From Oehlia diaphana (taxonomy: Eukaryota; Glomeromycota; Glomeromycetes; Glomerales; Glomeraceae), in the NCBI GenBank assembly GCA_003833135.1, contig QZLH01001308.1, forward strand, positions 8,608 through 24,884: a stretch of DNA of 16,277 nt, given 5' to 3'. The position numbers and the translations under genes are program-made. Positions 1-8,436 of this stretch are shown here, in pieces; position 1 is the first letter of the stretch; every line of letters starts with the position of its first letter. The notes below the pieces were generated by a model. It was not told the origin of the DNA, made no database searches, and worked only from the letters and a program-made list of their open reading frames with translations.

Positions 1-22
1 CCTTCTAAGCATCAGAAAAGCT

Positions 23-125
23 ATAGAGGCTAACAAAAGGTCTAACCTTATAAACTACTTTTTGCCTGAATTTTTAGTCCTACAAAGCTGCCATAATGTC
101 ATAGAGGCTTACAAAGGTCTAACCT
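23..125. repeat. Two diverged direct copies of a ~25-bp sequence
   Basis: A sequence beginning atagaggc and ending tctaacct occurs at 23-48 and again at 101-125, with a period of 78 bp. The second copy has lost one A and carries a substitution. The surrounding 1-250 is less AT-rich than what follows and looks like the edge of a decayed repeat or transposon cut by the window. A 62-codon open frame at 62-250 resembles no family I know, and I do not call it a gene. Confidence 0.5.
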
Positions 126-250
126 CAGCAGTTGCACCAGAACCCCCAGATTTGACCTACTGCAACTCAGCAAATTTCACTGATCATATTCTTATTGCAA
201 ATACATATAAGGCACGCCAGTGCTGCAGTTATGAGCTCACATTATGCTGA

Positions 251-1777
251 GTAACTGTTTTATCAGGCTTATATAATAGGTATTTATTATACAATTTAGT
301 AACTGATTGTACTAACATAAATCACCAATTAGTAAATGCCTGATAATAATCATATATTTTTTTTAAAAAAAATTTCTAATTTTAGGAATTTTATGTAAAA
401 TCATATATTTTTTCTAAATTTCTAAAAATTGAGAAGAAAAAAAATACATTATAATATAATACTAAACAAATCTAAAAATTATAAACTAGCATTCTAAATA
501 TACAGTAGATAAAAAATCTTTGAAATAATTTTTTACTGTCAATATTTAACCAATAAATAACCTATAATATATTAATATATAATTTCTTAAAATTTTATAA
601 AATATTTTTTTTGTATCTCACACCTCTCTTATTTGAAGAACTTCTAAAGTAAAGGCAAATCACGTGACTTCAAAAAAAAATTATTTTTTATAAATAAATC
701 TTTTTACTATATATATAATCTCTAAATATACATACTAAATGTATTTTTACCTACTTTGCAAGTTTACTTAGAGTGCAGAATAGGGTTTTGAATTCTACTT
801 AGTGTTTCTTATAAGCCAAGTTGAGTTGAATTTCAAGTCAATTTTAAAGTACTATTTATATAGTAGGATATACCCCACTTTCATTTTTACAATACTTTTA
901 ATTGTATATTTATATTATATGAGTCTATGCAAGTCATTTTGAATTGCATATATAGAACCCTAATTTTGCTTTTGATTTATTTGACTTTTTCATTTTTGTT
1001 ATTCATTTTTGAATATGATTGGCAAAGTTTTGTTCATTCATATATAAAGTCAAAAATTAAATTTGCAAAGCAAATTAAAATACACTTATTTTATAATTTA
1101 AAGTCTTTTGCTTATAAAAATTAATTTAATCTAAATCATATGATTTATGGCCCTACTTTAGATGACTTTCTTATTTGGTAATTTTTATATATTAATTATG
1201 GTGCCAGAAGCTATACTTGACAATAAAAATGTAACACTTAAAAATCTTCAATTTCTTAAAAAAATATAATTTAGAAAAATAAACTGGCAACTTTATTCTT
1301 TGAAATATATAAGCTCTATCAAATTACTGATCAGATTTTTAAAAAAAATCTATGTAAAAGGTTACAAGCATTTGAAATTGCATGATTTTCATATAATTGG
1401 ATCAAATTTGATGTTGGCCAGAACTTATGATAATTTGGGCCAACTCCATGCATTATGATAATGCCAGCCTGAAATATCATAATATGAATCAAATGTAAAA
1501 AAAAAATTTTTTTTTTTATTAATGTAAGACTTTTATCAGTTTTATGAAATAGTAGTTGCGGTTTATTGCTGAAACCTACTTTTTCTTATGTTTTATTTTG
1601 TTTGTAATAATAAATTTTCAAAAACCACATTTTATTAGTACTTTATACAAGAAATCCCAATTTTTTATTGGCTGAATTCTGGATCACATGATATAGAATC
1701 AGCTCAGAAGATTTAAACAAAATCACGTGATTGTCAAGTATAGACTTCACTTATTATGCACTATAAAAAACCTTATA
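251..1777. other. AT-rich intergenic stretch, no gene supported
   Basis: I see no coding signal here. The stretch has long A and T runs, a repeated catatatttttt at about 349 and 402, and perfect CACGTG palindromes at 661-666 and 1724-1729. Short inverted pairs include gttggcc (1413-1419) with ggccaac (1438-1444), and gctga..tct with aga.tcagc near 1671-1705. The segment around 1416-1433 (GGCCAGAACTTATGATAA) resembles the inside of the inverted-repeat element at 8868-9082 read on the other strand, so 1340-1500 may hold a relic of that family. The open frame at 927-1124 is hydrophobic AT-rich noise. Confidence 0.5.
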
Positions 1778-2339
1778 CTATGCGTATTTTTGACACCACT
1801 CTACAAGTTTCTTATTATATCCAAAAGGATTTAGAATGTCATTTTTGACTTTCATATGTAACATATTATAGGGGTGCGACATAATGCTATTTTTTAAAAG
1901 TTCAATTTTATTAATTGCATTATCAATGTATGGATTTGACGGGTGTAATAAAAAAAGTGTATTAAATTCTGCTGATTTTTTTTTTCTAATAATTGTTCGT
2001 CCGCTATATATCTAGCTTTTCGAATAGATACCACCCGAGGTTGATAATCTTCATCCGGTTGCATAATAGTGCCCGGTACTCACATCTATTGTAAGCCACA
2101 ATGATTATCACTCAAAATTAAAAAAGTTCTCCTTAATTGATCAAAGTCATATGAAGAGGGGGACATTGCATCTCCTTAATTCCAATTTTCCTATTTTGGG
2201 AGCTAGAATTGGGCGCGTTTGTAGATCATGACATCAAGGTGATCAAACCCCCTTCTTCTAAAGGTTCGTTCCCCTTAGATTAGCAATCGGGAAATAAGAT
2301 GGAAAAGGAAGGAACTTCTACTTTAGTTAACTGGTACGA
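1778..2339 (-). pseudogene. Decayed protein-coding gene, family not recognised
   Basis: Read on the minus strand, three successive frames give protein-like sequence that fits end to end. The first runs 2339-2163 and includes SKGNEPLEEGGLITLMS and NRKIGIKEMQCP. The second runs from about 2166 to 1984 and includes SSYDFDQLRRTFLILSDNHC and MQPDEDYQPRVVSIRKARYI. The third runs 1975-1778 and ends NKKLVEWCQKYA then TAG. Frame changes fall in a 5-C run (2158-2162) and a 10-A run (1976-1985), both typical indel sites. In-frame stops lie at 2280-2282, 2226-2228, 2086-2088 and 2080-2082. Base composition is clearly less AT-rich than the flanks. About 185 codons remain and the 5' end is not defined. I recognise no domain; a lineage-specific orphan or a transposon-carried gene are both possible. 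Reading it as a relic is fairly safe, its identity is unknown. Confidence 0.6.
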
Positions 2340-2789
2340 TTAATTGATTCGGGTCCTGATTTATTACATCATTGTTTTATTTACAAAATTAATATGGCAT
2401 GACGATAGGCTTAGTAGAAAAACGAGATATTACTTGAATTTCTCGTTAGATAAATCGCAACATTTATAATATTGGGTTTAAATCGGGTAATACCAAAATT
2501 GTTAAGAATTTTCGCAAATCTGGGTATCATTACACGAACTCTTCGTAACGTAAAACGCGTAAGAATTTGAACAGAGAGAGAAAGTAAAATATATATAAAA
2601 ACAAATTTTATTATTTTTTTTTTTAAAAAAAAATATATATATACATATAATTTTATTCTATACAATATATACACATATATATATATATTTTAATAAAAAT
2701 GGTTTTAAATGTTCATAAAAAAGATTCATTCTTCCTTCCCTTCCCTTCTTCCCGTTCCCGTTCCCGACTTCCCCATCCCAATCACTTTT
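2340..2789. other. 3' flank of F-box gene, low complexity
   Basis: This lies between the coding relic and the stop of the minus-strand F-box gene. It holds A/T and TA microsatellites (about 2600-2700) and a pyrimidine-rich tract at about 2728-2787 with repeated cccgtt units, probably the start of the F-box 3' untranslated region. An 87-codon minus-strand frame at 2411-2674 begins in poly-AT sequence. Its C-terminal half lies in less AT-rich DNA and could be another scrap of the neighbouring relic, but I cannot support it as a gene. Confidence 0.4.
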
Positions 2790-4241
2790 TTATACCTTTG
2801 ACGTATAATTAATAGTACCACCATTAATAACACCTTGTTTATAATATTCTTCACAAACTTTAACAATATAATAAGAATAAAATTCGTTATCAAAATGAAA
2901 AGTTAAATATCTTCTTCCCTTCCACATTTCAAAAAATTCTTGAAGATCAATATGATTAAAACTCCATCTTCCTCTTAAATAAATTTTCTTTAATTCACGA
3001 TTAGCTCTAGTAGCCAATAATTCAAAAACAGGTTTCGCTAATACAGTTTCTCTATTAATAGTATTATCATTAGGTTCTTTTAATTCAATTTGAATTATTT
3101 TTAATTCAAAAGAAGAAACCAAAAAATAATCAAAATTATCTAAAGATTGACGTCTGGCCAACCATATTGGTACAACCTCAATTCTAGGACAATAATCTAT
3201 TAAAGTTTGTAAATAAATTTCTATATTAGAAGTAGGAGGATGAGATTTTGTTTCAATTTTAATGATTCTAAGAAAACCATGAGTATTTGAAATTAATTTT
3301 GAATAAGTATCAAAATTAACACCAACAGCATTTGATAAAGCTAAAACTTCTAATTGAGGGATTTTAATATCTTTTAAACAATATAAACCACAATAATCAA
3401 AATTTTTAAGATTTATGTGTAATTCAGTTAAATTAGTAAAAGAAGAAAAGATTTGGGAAGAAAGACAAACCTTATTTTCAAATTCTATTGATTTTAAAGA
3501 ATTTGAAAGAAATTCTATAGTTTTACTATTTTTAAATTTAAATTTTTTATCTTCAATAGCTCTAAATTTTAATTCTCTAAGATTATTTTGAGTAAGAATA
3601 AGAGATTCAATTCCTTCATTAAAATTATTAAAATTCATAAAAATTTCAATTCGTCCTATTGAATTACAATATTTTGGAATTTCTAAAAAATATTCAGAAG
3701 GAAGTGAAGTATCACATTCTAATGTTGTAATATTTGATAAACGACCTCTTGAATCTGGGAGATCAAAAATTTTAAATGAAGGAAGTTTAAGAATTTTAAT
3801 ATTAAAACTTTGTCTTAAAAATAAATTCCAAAATTCTTCTTGAATTATTGATTTATAATCATAATGATCACAATTATAACCATCGAGTATATTATCAACT
3901 AATTTTTGTATAATTTTATCTGAAAGTGATTGACAATATGAAACATAATTAAATAATGGTAATTCAGTAATTGATGGATTTAATCTTAACCCTTTCTTAT
4001 AAAGATTTTCTTTAGATTCTTTTGGAAGACATTTAAGAATAGTCTTTCCAATTAATTTCCAAAATATTGTATCATCATAATAATTTGATGAATTAATCCA
4101 AGGATTTCTCCATAATATTGGTACCACGTTTTTACAAAATGCCCTATTAGCTTTTAAACATGAATATAAAGTAATCTTATCATCCGAAGTAAATTCAAAA
4201 ATTCCTTTAAGACAATCGTCACCAAGTTGTTTAACCTTCAT
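2790..4241 (-). CDS. F-box protein with leucine-rich C-terminal region
   Basis: This single-exon gene encodes 483 residues. The N-terminus (about residues 5-48) is an F-box: LGDDCLKGIFEF, then SCLKANRAFCKNVVPILWR and NPW. In this family the F-box binds Skp1 and recruits the protein into an SCF ubiquitin ligase, while the rest selects a substrate that is unknown here. Residues ~150-370 hold irregular leucine-rich segments (LTTLECD, LRELKFRA, LTELHINL, LEVLALS). The C-terminal module contains LKKIYLRGRWSFNHIDL and FFEMWKGR. The start at 4241 is chosen because the F-box begins within five residues of it and the same frame upstream enters the tandem repeat and meets a stop without another ATG. 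Length is usual for Rhizophagus-type F-box proteins. It lies head-to-head with a paralogue at 4917 and shares its promoter spacer. I see no frameshift or missing segment, so it is probably functional. Confidence 0.92.
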   Translation of the reverse strand: MKVKQLGDDCLKGIFEFTSDDKITLYSCLKANRAFCKNVVPILWRNPWINSSNYYDDTIFWKLIGKTILKCLPKESKENLYKKGLRLNPSITELPLFNYVSYCQSLSDKIIQKLVDNILDGYNCDHYDYKSIIQEEFWNLFLRQSFNIKILKLPSFKIFDLPDSRGRLSNITTLECDTSLPSEYFLEIPKYCNSIGRIEIFMNFNNFNEGIESLILTQNNLRELKFRAIEDKKFKFKNSKTIEFLSNSLKSIEFENKVCLSSQIFSSFTNLTELHINLKNFDYCGLYCLKDIKIPQLEVLALSNAVGVNFDTYSKLISNTHGFLRIIKIETKSHPPTSNIEIYLQTLIDYCPRIEVVPIWLARRQSLDNFDYFLVSSFELKIIQIELKEPNDNTINRETVLAKPVFELLATRANRELKKIYLRGRWSFNHIDLQEFFEMWKGRRYLTFHFDNEFYSYYIVKVCEEYYKQGVINGGTINYTSKV

Positions 4242-4916
4242 TATTAGGATAATGAGGATATATTCGAGAGGATATATTCGAGAGGATTTACTCGAGAGGA
4301 TTTACTCGAGGACTTATTCGAGGATTTATTTGAGGATTTATTTGAAGATTTATTTGAGGTTTTATTTGAGGTTTTATTCGAGAATTTATTCGAGAATTTA
4401 TTTGAGGATTTATTCAATGATGAAAAGGAAAAAAAAAAAAAAATTTTTTTTTTCACCTCGATAAAAATAGATGTAAACTAATATATATATATATATATAT
4501 ATGCAAAACATTTACAGCCACTTTGCAATGAGTACCGATCAACTACCAATTTTATTTTAATAAATAAAACTTTAATTTTTAAAGAAATACATTGTGTAAT
4601 ACGGTAGTACTAAAGTGACACGGACGGTTCACTGACCATTACTTTTGTACGACGTTACAACGGCTACAAACATGAAACAAGATGTTTATTCATGATAAGC
4701 CATTTTTTTTTCGTGTAATTCCGAATTTGTTTAAGATTGATTTGATTCTCGAATTTTTATTACCCCCTTTGTTTTATATATCAGTTTAATAGTTGCCTTT
4801 TCAAGATATTTAAATAAATATATAGTTATTATATATATATAGAAAGAATATCCCTATTTCTTAAATATAAATTTGTTTTTTTTCTTTTTTCCTCCCTTCT
4901 TTCAATAAAAAAAAAA
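4242..4916. promoter_or_regulatory. Shared spacer between divergent F-box genes
   Basis: This 675-bp head-to-head spacer must hold the promoters of both F-box genes. On the left is the 14/12-bp tandem array (4254-4417), which starts 13 bp from the left start codon. Then come an A14-T10 run (about 4430-4452) and a (TA)n tract (about 4481-4502). The centre (4590-4680) is less AT-rich and contains agtga..tcact and gtac-type inverted pieces. On the right, a TA-rich stretch (4815-4840) is followed by a pyrimidine-rich leader (4867-4904) and an A-run directly before ATG, with A at -3, favourable for initiation. No specific factor site can be named. Confidence 0.55.
4254..4417. repeat. Tandem array: four 14-bp units, then nine 12-bp units
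   Basis: Read on the plus strand, units 4254-4267, 4268-4281, 4282-4295 and 4296-4309 are 14 bp (gaggatatattcga or gaggatttactcga). They are followed without a gap by nine 12-bp units from 4310 to 4417 of the type ggatttatttga. The 12-mers lack the initial 'ga' of the 14-mers. Because 12 is a multiple of three, both strands stay open through that part and encode artificial tetrapeptide repeats (NKSS-like on minus, RIYL/RIYS-like on plus). The array sits just upstream of the minus-strand F-box start, probably in its 5' leader or promoter. Confidence 0.9.
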
Positions 4917-6539
4917 ATGGCGTCGCTTCAAATGCCTGATGGTTGCATTTTAAATATTTTAAAATTTTTATATAAAGATCATAAAACTTTATTTTCATGT
5001 TTATTAATTAATAAACAATGGTGTGAAATTACAGTTTCCATATTATGGAGAAAACCTTGGAAACTTGGTATTTCGACAGAATTTTGGGAATTTATAACAG
5101 ATTCTCTCATATTATGCCTTTCAGATTATTCTAAACAAGTTTTACATATTAATGGTATAATTCCTTCAAATATTTTATCACAAAAACCTAAATTCAATTA
5201 TATTTCATATATTAAATATATATCTCAAGATATAATTACAAAATTTGTTAATAATTATATTACTTTAAATTTCGAAGAAGAAACTTTTAGTTTAATGCAT
5301 AAAAATTTATTATTTGAAGAAATTTGGAAAATGTTTTTAAATCAATGTAATTCTTTAAAATCTATTACTTTACCAAATATTAAAATAATTAATTATTTAC
5401 AAGATGAAGAAAATTGTTTAAAAAATATTAAAAAATTAATATGTTCAACTGAAATAGATTCTTCTTTATTTTTGGATTTATCTAAAATTTGTCAAAACAT
5501 TACAAAATTTATTATTATACAAAATAAAAATCTTGAAAATAATGAAATAGGTTTAAATACTTTAATAGAATCTCAAAATAATATTGAACATATTAAGATT
5601 GAATCTTTTATGAATATAGAAAATGATTCTTTAGCAAAATCTTTAAGATTACATATTAATTCACTTAAATCCATTACATTAAAGAATTTTAATTCTTTAC
5701 CTTATTCATTATTTTATAATTCTGAATTTCCAAATTTAAAAATTTTAAAAATTAAATTAATTAATAATTTAAAAATTTTAGATACAATTAAATTACCAAA
5801 TCTTGAAATACTTGAAATATTAAATAATAGTAATTTAATTGATCAAACAATTGATTTATATTCAAAATTAATTTCTACTACAACAAATGGTAATTTAAAA
5901 AAAATTAATTTAGAAGTTTCAAATGATCAATGTTTTGATGATTTAAAAGATTTTATTGAAATTATTACAAATCATTGTATTAAAATTGAATATCTTACCC
6001 TTTGGATTAATGATAAATTATTTAATAATTTGGAAATTTTATTAATTACTTGTAAAAATTTAAAACATATTACTATTAATAAGGCAATAGATTTAGATTG
6101 GGAATTAATTGATGATGATTTTAATAATTTAAATGATGATGATGATATTGATAGTAGTGCTAGTATTGAAAGTAATTCAAGTAACTTAAGTGAAAATGGT
6201 AGATGTAATATGGGAAAAAATGATAATTCTTGGTTGGATTTTTTAACAAAAAGTGTTGGTATTGGTGTTCAATCAAATGAATTTAAATTTTTAAATATTT
6301 TGGCTACTCATTCTTCTATTAATTTGTCTGAATTAATCATTCGTGGTGATTGGAATTTTACTAGAAAAGATTTGGTGAAATTTTTTGAAATTTGGAAAGA
6401 AAAAAATTCTTCTATTCCATTAAAATTACAAATAGTTAATAATAAAACTTCTATAGAAACTATTAATGATGTTTGTAGAAAATATGCTGATGAAGGTATT
6501 TTAAAGGATTGGTTAGCATATAAATACAATCGTATTTAA
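4917..6539 (+). CDS. F-box protein, paralogue of the divergent neighbour
   Basis: This single-exon gene encodes 540 residues. The F-box covers about residues 5-48 (MPDGCILNILKFL, SCLLINKQWCEITVSILWR, KPW). By family, the role is a Skp1-binding substrate adaptor of an SCF ubiquitin ligase; the substrate is unknown. The following region has irregular leucine-rich segments (IKKLICS, LKSITLKNF, LKILKIKL, LEILEIL). Paralogy with the 2790-4241 product shows in matched blocks: KFNYISYIKYIS versus LFNYVSYCQSLS, DLYSKLIS versus DTYSKLIS, and LIIRGDWNFTRKDL with FFEIWKEK versus the other gene's RGRWSF...FFEMWK. An acidic, serine-rich insert at about residues 398-425 (DDDDD then SSASIESNSS) is absent from the neighbour and explains much of the extra length. 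The start is the first ATG after an A-run leader. No damage is visible. It is followed by a 3' tandem repeat. Confidence 0.92.
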   Translation: MASLQMPDGCILNILKFLYKDHKTLFSCLLINKQWCEITVSILWRKPWKLGISTEFWEFITDSLILCLSDYSKQVLHINGIIPSNILSQKPKFNYISYIKYISQDIITKFVNNYITLNFEEETFSLMHKNLLFEEIWKMFLNQCNSLKSITLPNIKIINYLQDEENCLKNIKKLICSTEIDSSLFLDLSKICQNITKFIIIQNKNLENNEIGLNTLIESQNNIEHIKIESFMNIENDSLAKSLRLHINSLKSITLKNFNSLPYSLFYNSEFPNLKILKIKLINNLKILDTIKLPNLEILEILNNSNLIDQTIDLYSKLISTTTNGNLKKINLEVSNDQCFDDLKDFIEIITNHCIKIEYLTLWINDKLFNNLEILLITCKNLKHITINKAIDLDWELIDDDFNNLNDDDDIDSSASIESNSSNLSENGRCNMGKNDNSWLDFLTKSVGIGVQSNEFKFLNILATHSSINLSELIIRGDWNFTRKDLVKFFEIWKEKNSSIPLKLQIVNNKTSIETINDVCRKYADEGILKDWLAYKYNRI

Positions 6540-6560
6540 ATTTTGTAAATAATTAAATAA

Positions 6561-6680
6561 TTTAAGAATATAGATTTTTTCTTCATTTTTTTTTTGTATT
6601 TAAAAATATAGATTTTTCATTTTTCATTTTTTTTTGTATTTAAGAATATAGATTTTTTTCATTTTTTTTTCATTTTGTAT
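6561..6680. repeat. Three ~39-bp tandem units in F-box 3' flank
   Basis: Units beginning tttaagaatatagattttt start at 6561, 6599 (one substitution) and 6639, so periods are 38 and 40 bp. Each continues in a T-rich tail with ttcatttt and ttgtat. They lie just after the F-box stop codon, so they probably fall in the 3' untranslated region. A possible polyadenylation hexamer, aataaa, follows at about 6690. Confidence 0.8.
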
Positions 6681-6689
6681 TTCTTTTTT

Positions 6690-7360
6690 AATAAAATACA
6701 CTTTTGGACTTATAAACGTATTATATTGCGTAAATATGATATAAATGATACAAGTGGTCTCACAAGATTTAAGATCGTTGACATCATTTTGTCACCTATT
6801 CCACGCGTATTATGTCACCTCGAGTACGACCGTTAATACGAAGAAAGTCGTCGCGCTTTTTATTTTCGATATTCCAAGAATCACGCGCGAAATAAGAAAC
6901 GTGCACCAAAATTTTGCACCAGCTAAAAGACCGATGCTAATTAAGTTTACCAGTAGTCAAAGAATCAAAGAATAAGCTTTGTTTTGTTAAAATAAAATTT
7001 TTTAATTTAAATCTAGCTTTTTCTTATAAGAGTAAATTAAAGTATGAGTTTAATAATGCATCAATAACGTATCTTTGCATCACTTTTGTAATATTATATT
7101 AACCATTGTTTAAATTTAATAAAAGGTAAGGAAAAAACCTTTATAAAATATCAATAGTTCATCATATGAATAAGAAAAGAATCATGTCGGGCTTTTGTAA
7201 CTGTATATTGGAAAATAAGTTTTTTTAGTGGAACATGTTAATGTTGTTATTTAATACATAAAATCGCAAAGCACATCCTCACATACAGAAACACAATAAA
7301 ATTTCCAAAAAAATTAAAGATAAAAGATCACATAATAATCAATCAGGAAGCCACGGGAAA
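6690..7360. other. Intergenic DNA, possible weak coding relic at 6745-6975
   Basis: The part from about 6740 to 6970 is less AT-rich than its surroundings and contains several CG dinucleotides (cgcgcgaa, cgtcgcgc, cctcgagtacgacc). A 76-codon plus-strand frame is open there and a minus-strand frame is partly open too. Neither gives a recognisable protein, so I record only a possible relic. From 6976 to 7360 I see nothing beyond AT-rich sequence. Confidence 0.35.
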
Positions 7361-7495
7361 AATGTTCATCAAATGTACATCGGCCACTTGATGTACATCA
7401 TAAAGAAACGCTGAACATCGGACCCTGCAATGTACTACTGATGTAACGACATTCAACGAAATCAAAGATGTTCATCACCTGTACATTACGATGTA
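7361..7495. repeat. Cluster of ATGTWCATC motifs, one a perfect palindrome
   Basis: The perfect 12-bp palindrome TGATGTACATCA is at 7389-7400. Related pieces are atgttcatcaaatgtacatc (7362-7381), gaacatc (7413-7419), gatgttcatca (7468-7478) and gtacattacgatgta (about 7481-7495). They sit directly downstream of the stop of the minus-strand modular gene, so they would fall in its 3' untranslated region. They could be an RNA structure or a binding-site cluster; function is unknown. Confidence 0.6.
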
Positions 7496-8343
7496 TTGAT
7501 ATACAACATGTTGAAATACATATTAACACATTTACTAAATTGATTTCTAAAGTAAACCTTCAAAAGAAAAAAAACGAGTTTCGTTAAAAAAAAAAAAAAA
7601 AAATTTGAAGGTACTGTATATACCTTCGAAATTCCATATAACTGATCCTGGATCCTATAAAAAAACAAACAAACAAGAAACGTTAGTTTACGTTTCTAAA
7701 AGAAAAATAAAAAAAATCTAAGTTTCGAAGTGAAGTGAAACTTCGAAACTTACCAATCCGTTAAGATTCGTCTTCTTTTTCCGTTCTTCAGAAACCCACC
7801 CGAGACCTAAAAAAAGAAAAAGAACGGTTAAAAACCGTTCATAATAATAAAATAAAAATAAATCAAAGATTCGTACTTACGAATCTTGGTTTTTCCATTT
7901 TTCGGAAGACACCCGAGAAACCCAAGACCTAAAAAAAAAGAAAAAGAACGGTTAGAATCGTTCATAATATTAAAAAAAAAAAAATCTAAGGTTCGTAATG
8001 AACCTTAGTTCTCCTTTTTCCGATCTTCGGAAGTCCTCATATTAATAACTAACTGATTTATCGTTTGTTACCCGAAACCTAAAAAATAAAAGAAAAAGAA
8101 CGGTTAGTAACCGTTCCAAAATAATAAAAAAAAAATAAATAAAACCAAGATTTTTAAGAATCTTGGTTCTAGCAAAATCCTTAAAGTCCGGTTTCGTGAA
8201 CAAGCCGGCGTCCTCTTAGCACGCGTCCTACAAAAAAAATAACGAAAAGAAAAGTTACTTCGTTTCTTAAATTTAAATAACAAAAAATCCCCCTTTTTCT
8301 CGTTTCTTACCTTAAAGCCCAGTTTTATATTCAAGCCAGCGTC
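7486..8343 (-). CDS. Modular multi-exon gene with tiny exons, possibly decaying
   Basis: On the minus strand, polypyrimidine-AG acceptors and mostly GT donors define a chain of small exons whose reading frame survives splicing. Proposed exons: 8343-8311 (DAGLNIKLGFK), 8212-8162 (DAGLFTKPDFKDFARTK), 8078-8072 plus 8035-8004 (VSGLPKIGKRRTK), 7928-7881 (VLGFSGVFRKMEKPRF), 7806-7754 (VSGGFLKNGKRRRILTD), 7654-7624, and 7557-7486, ending INTS then TAA. Junctions preserve one frame, although no unspliced frame is open across the whole region. The peptides are repeats of two modules, DAGL..K..FK and V.G...K.GKRR. Weak points: the donor after 8162 is not GT, the donor after 8004 is GTTCAT, the third exon needs a 36-nt piece (8071-8036) removed, and no ATG is seen upstream. 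The first in-frame ATG is at 7898-7896, which would give only 57 residues. I recognise no domain; a lineage-specific repetitive gene or a young pseudogene is likely. Confidence 0.5.
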
Positions 8344-8436
8344 CTATTACGCGTCCTACAAAAAAAAAATAATGAAAAGAAACGTTAGTTCGTTTCTTAA
8401 ATTAAAAAAAAAAATAAAAAATATTTCGAAGCTTAC
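7558..8436 (-). other. Seven introns carrying splice-site and branch-site hairpins
   Basis: Introns on minus: 8436-8344, 8310-8213 (or to 8228), 8161-8079, 8003-7929, 7880-7807, 7753-7655, 7623-7558. Near each 3' end is a short inverted repeat whose loop or upper stem usually holds TAAC, the expected branch-point core, followed by a T/C tract and AG. Examples are 8377-8398 (8-bp stem), 8098-8116 (8-bp), 7946-7963 (8-bp with one G-U), 7822-7840 (8-bp) and 7677-7696 (7-bp); 7573-7585 is shorter (5-bp) and 8247-8268 is imperfect. At the 5' ends are further perfect hairpins: 8143-8168 (10-bp), 7986-8008 (9-bp), 7866-7887 (10-bp), 7720-7751 (12-bp), 7607-7627 (7-bp). Four of these span the proposed exon-intron junction. 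Stem sequences differ between introns while pairing is kept. Confidence 0.65.

Noticed and set aside
62..250. 62-codon open frame at the left edge
   Set aside because: No recognisable protein; overlaps a repeated 25-bp sequence and is probably transposon debris.
2221..2300. Possible tRNA T-arm (aaggttcgttcccctt)
   Set aside because: No matching acceptor, D or anticodon arms; the stretch reads as protein-coding relic on the minus strand.
2411..2674. 87-codon minus-strand open frame
   Set aside because: Half of it is poly-AT low complexity, and the rest shows no family resemblance.
4244..4464. Open frames on both strands through the tandem array (NKSS-type and RIYS-type repeats)
   Set aside because: Both arise because the 12-bp unit is a multiple of three and lacks stops; neither has non-repeat protein sequence or supporting context.
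6308..6529. Minus-strand open frame opposite the end of the second F-box gene
   Set aside because: It is a shadow of the plus-strand coding sequence.
6745..6975. 76-codon plus-strand open frame in less AT-rich DNA
   Set aside because: No recognisable domain or leader; kept only as a possible relic.
7600..8400. Regularly spaced hairpins resembling a CRISPR array or bacterial-style interspersed palindromes
   Set aside because: Stem sequences differ, spacing is uneven and units coincide with splice signals and coding modules of a eukaryotic gene.
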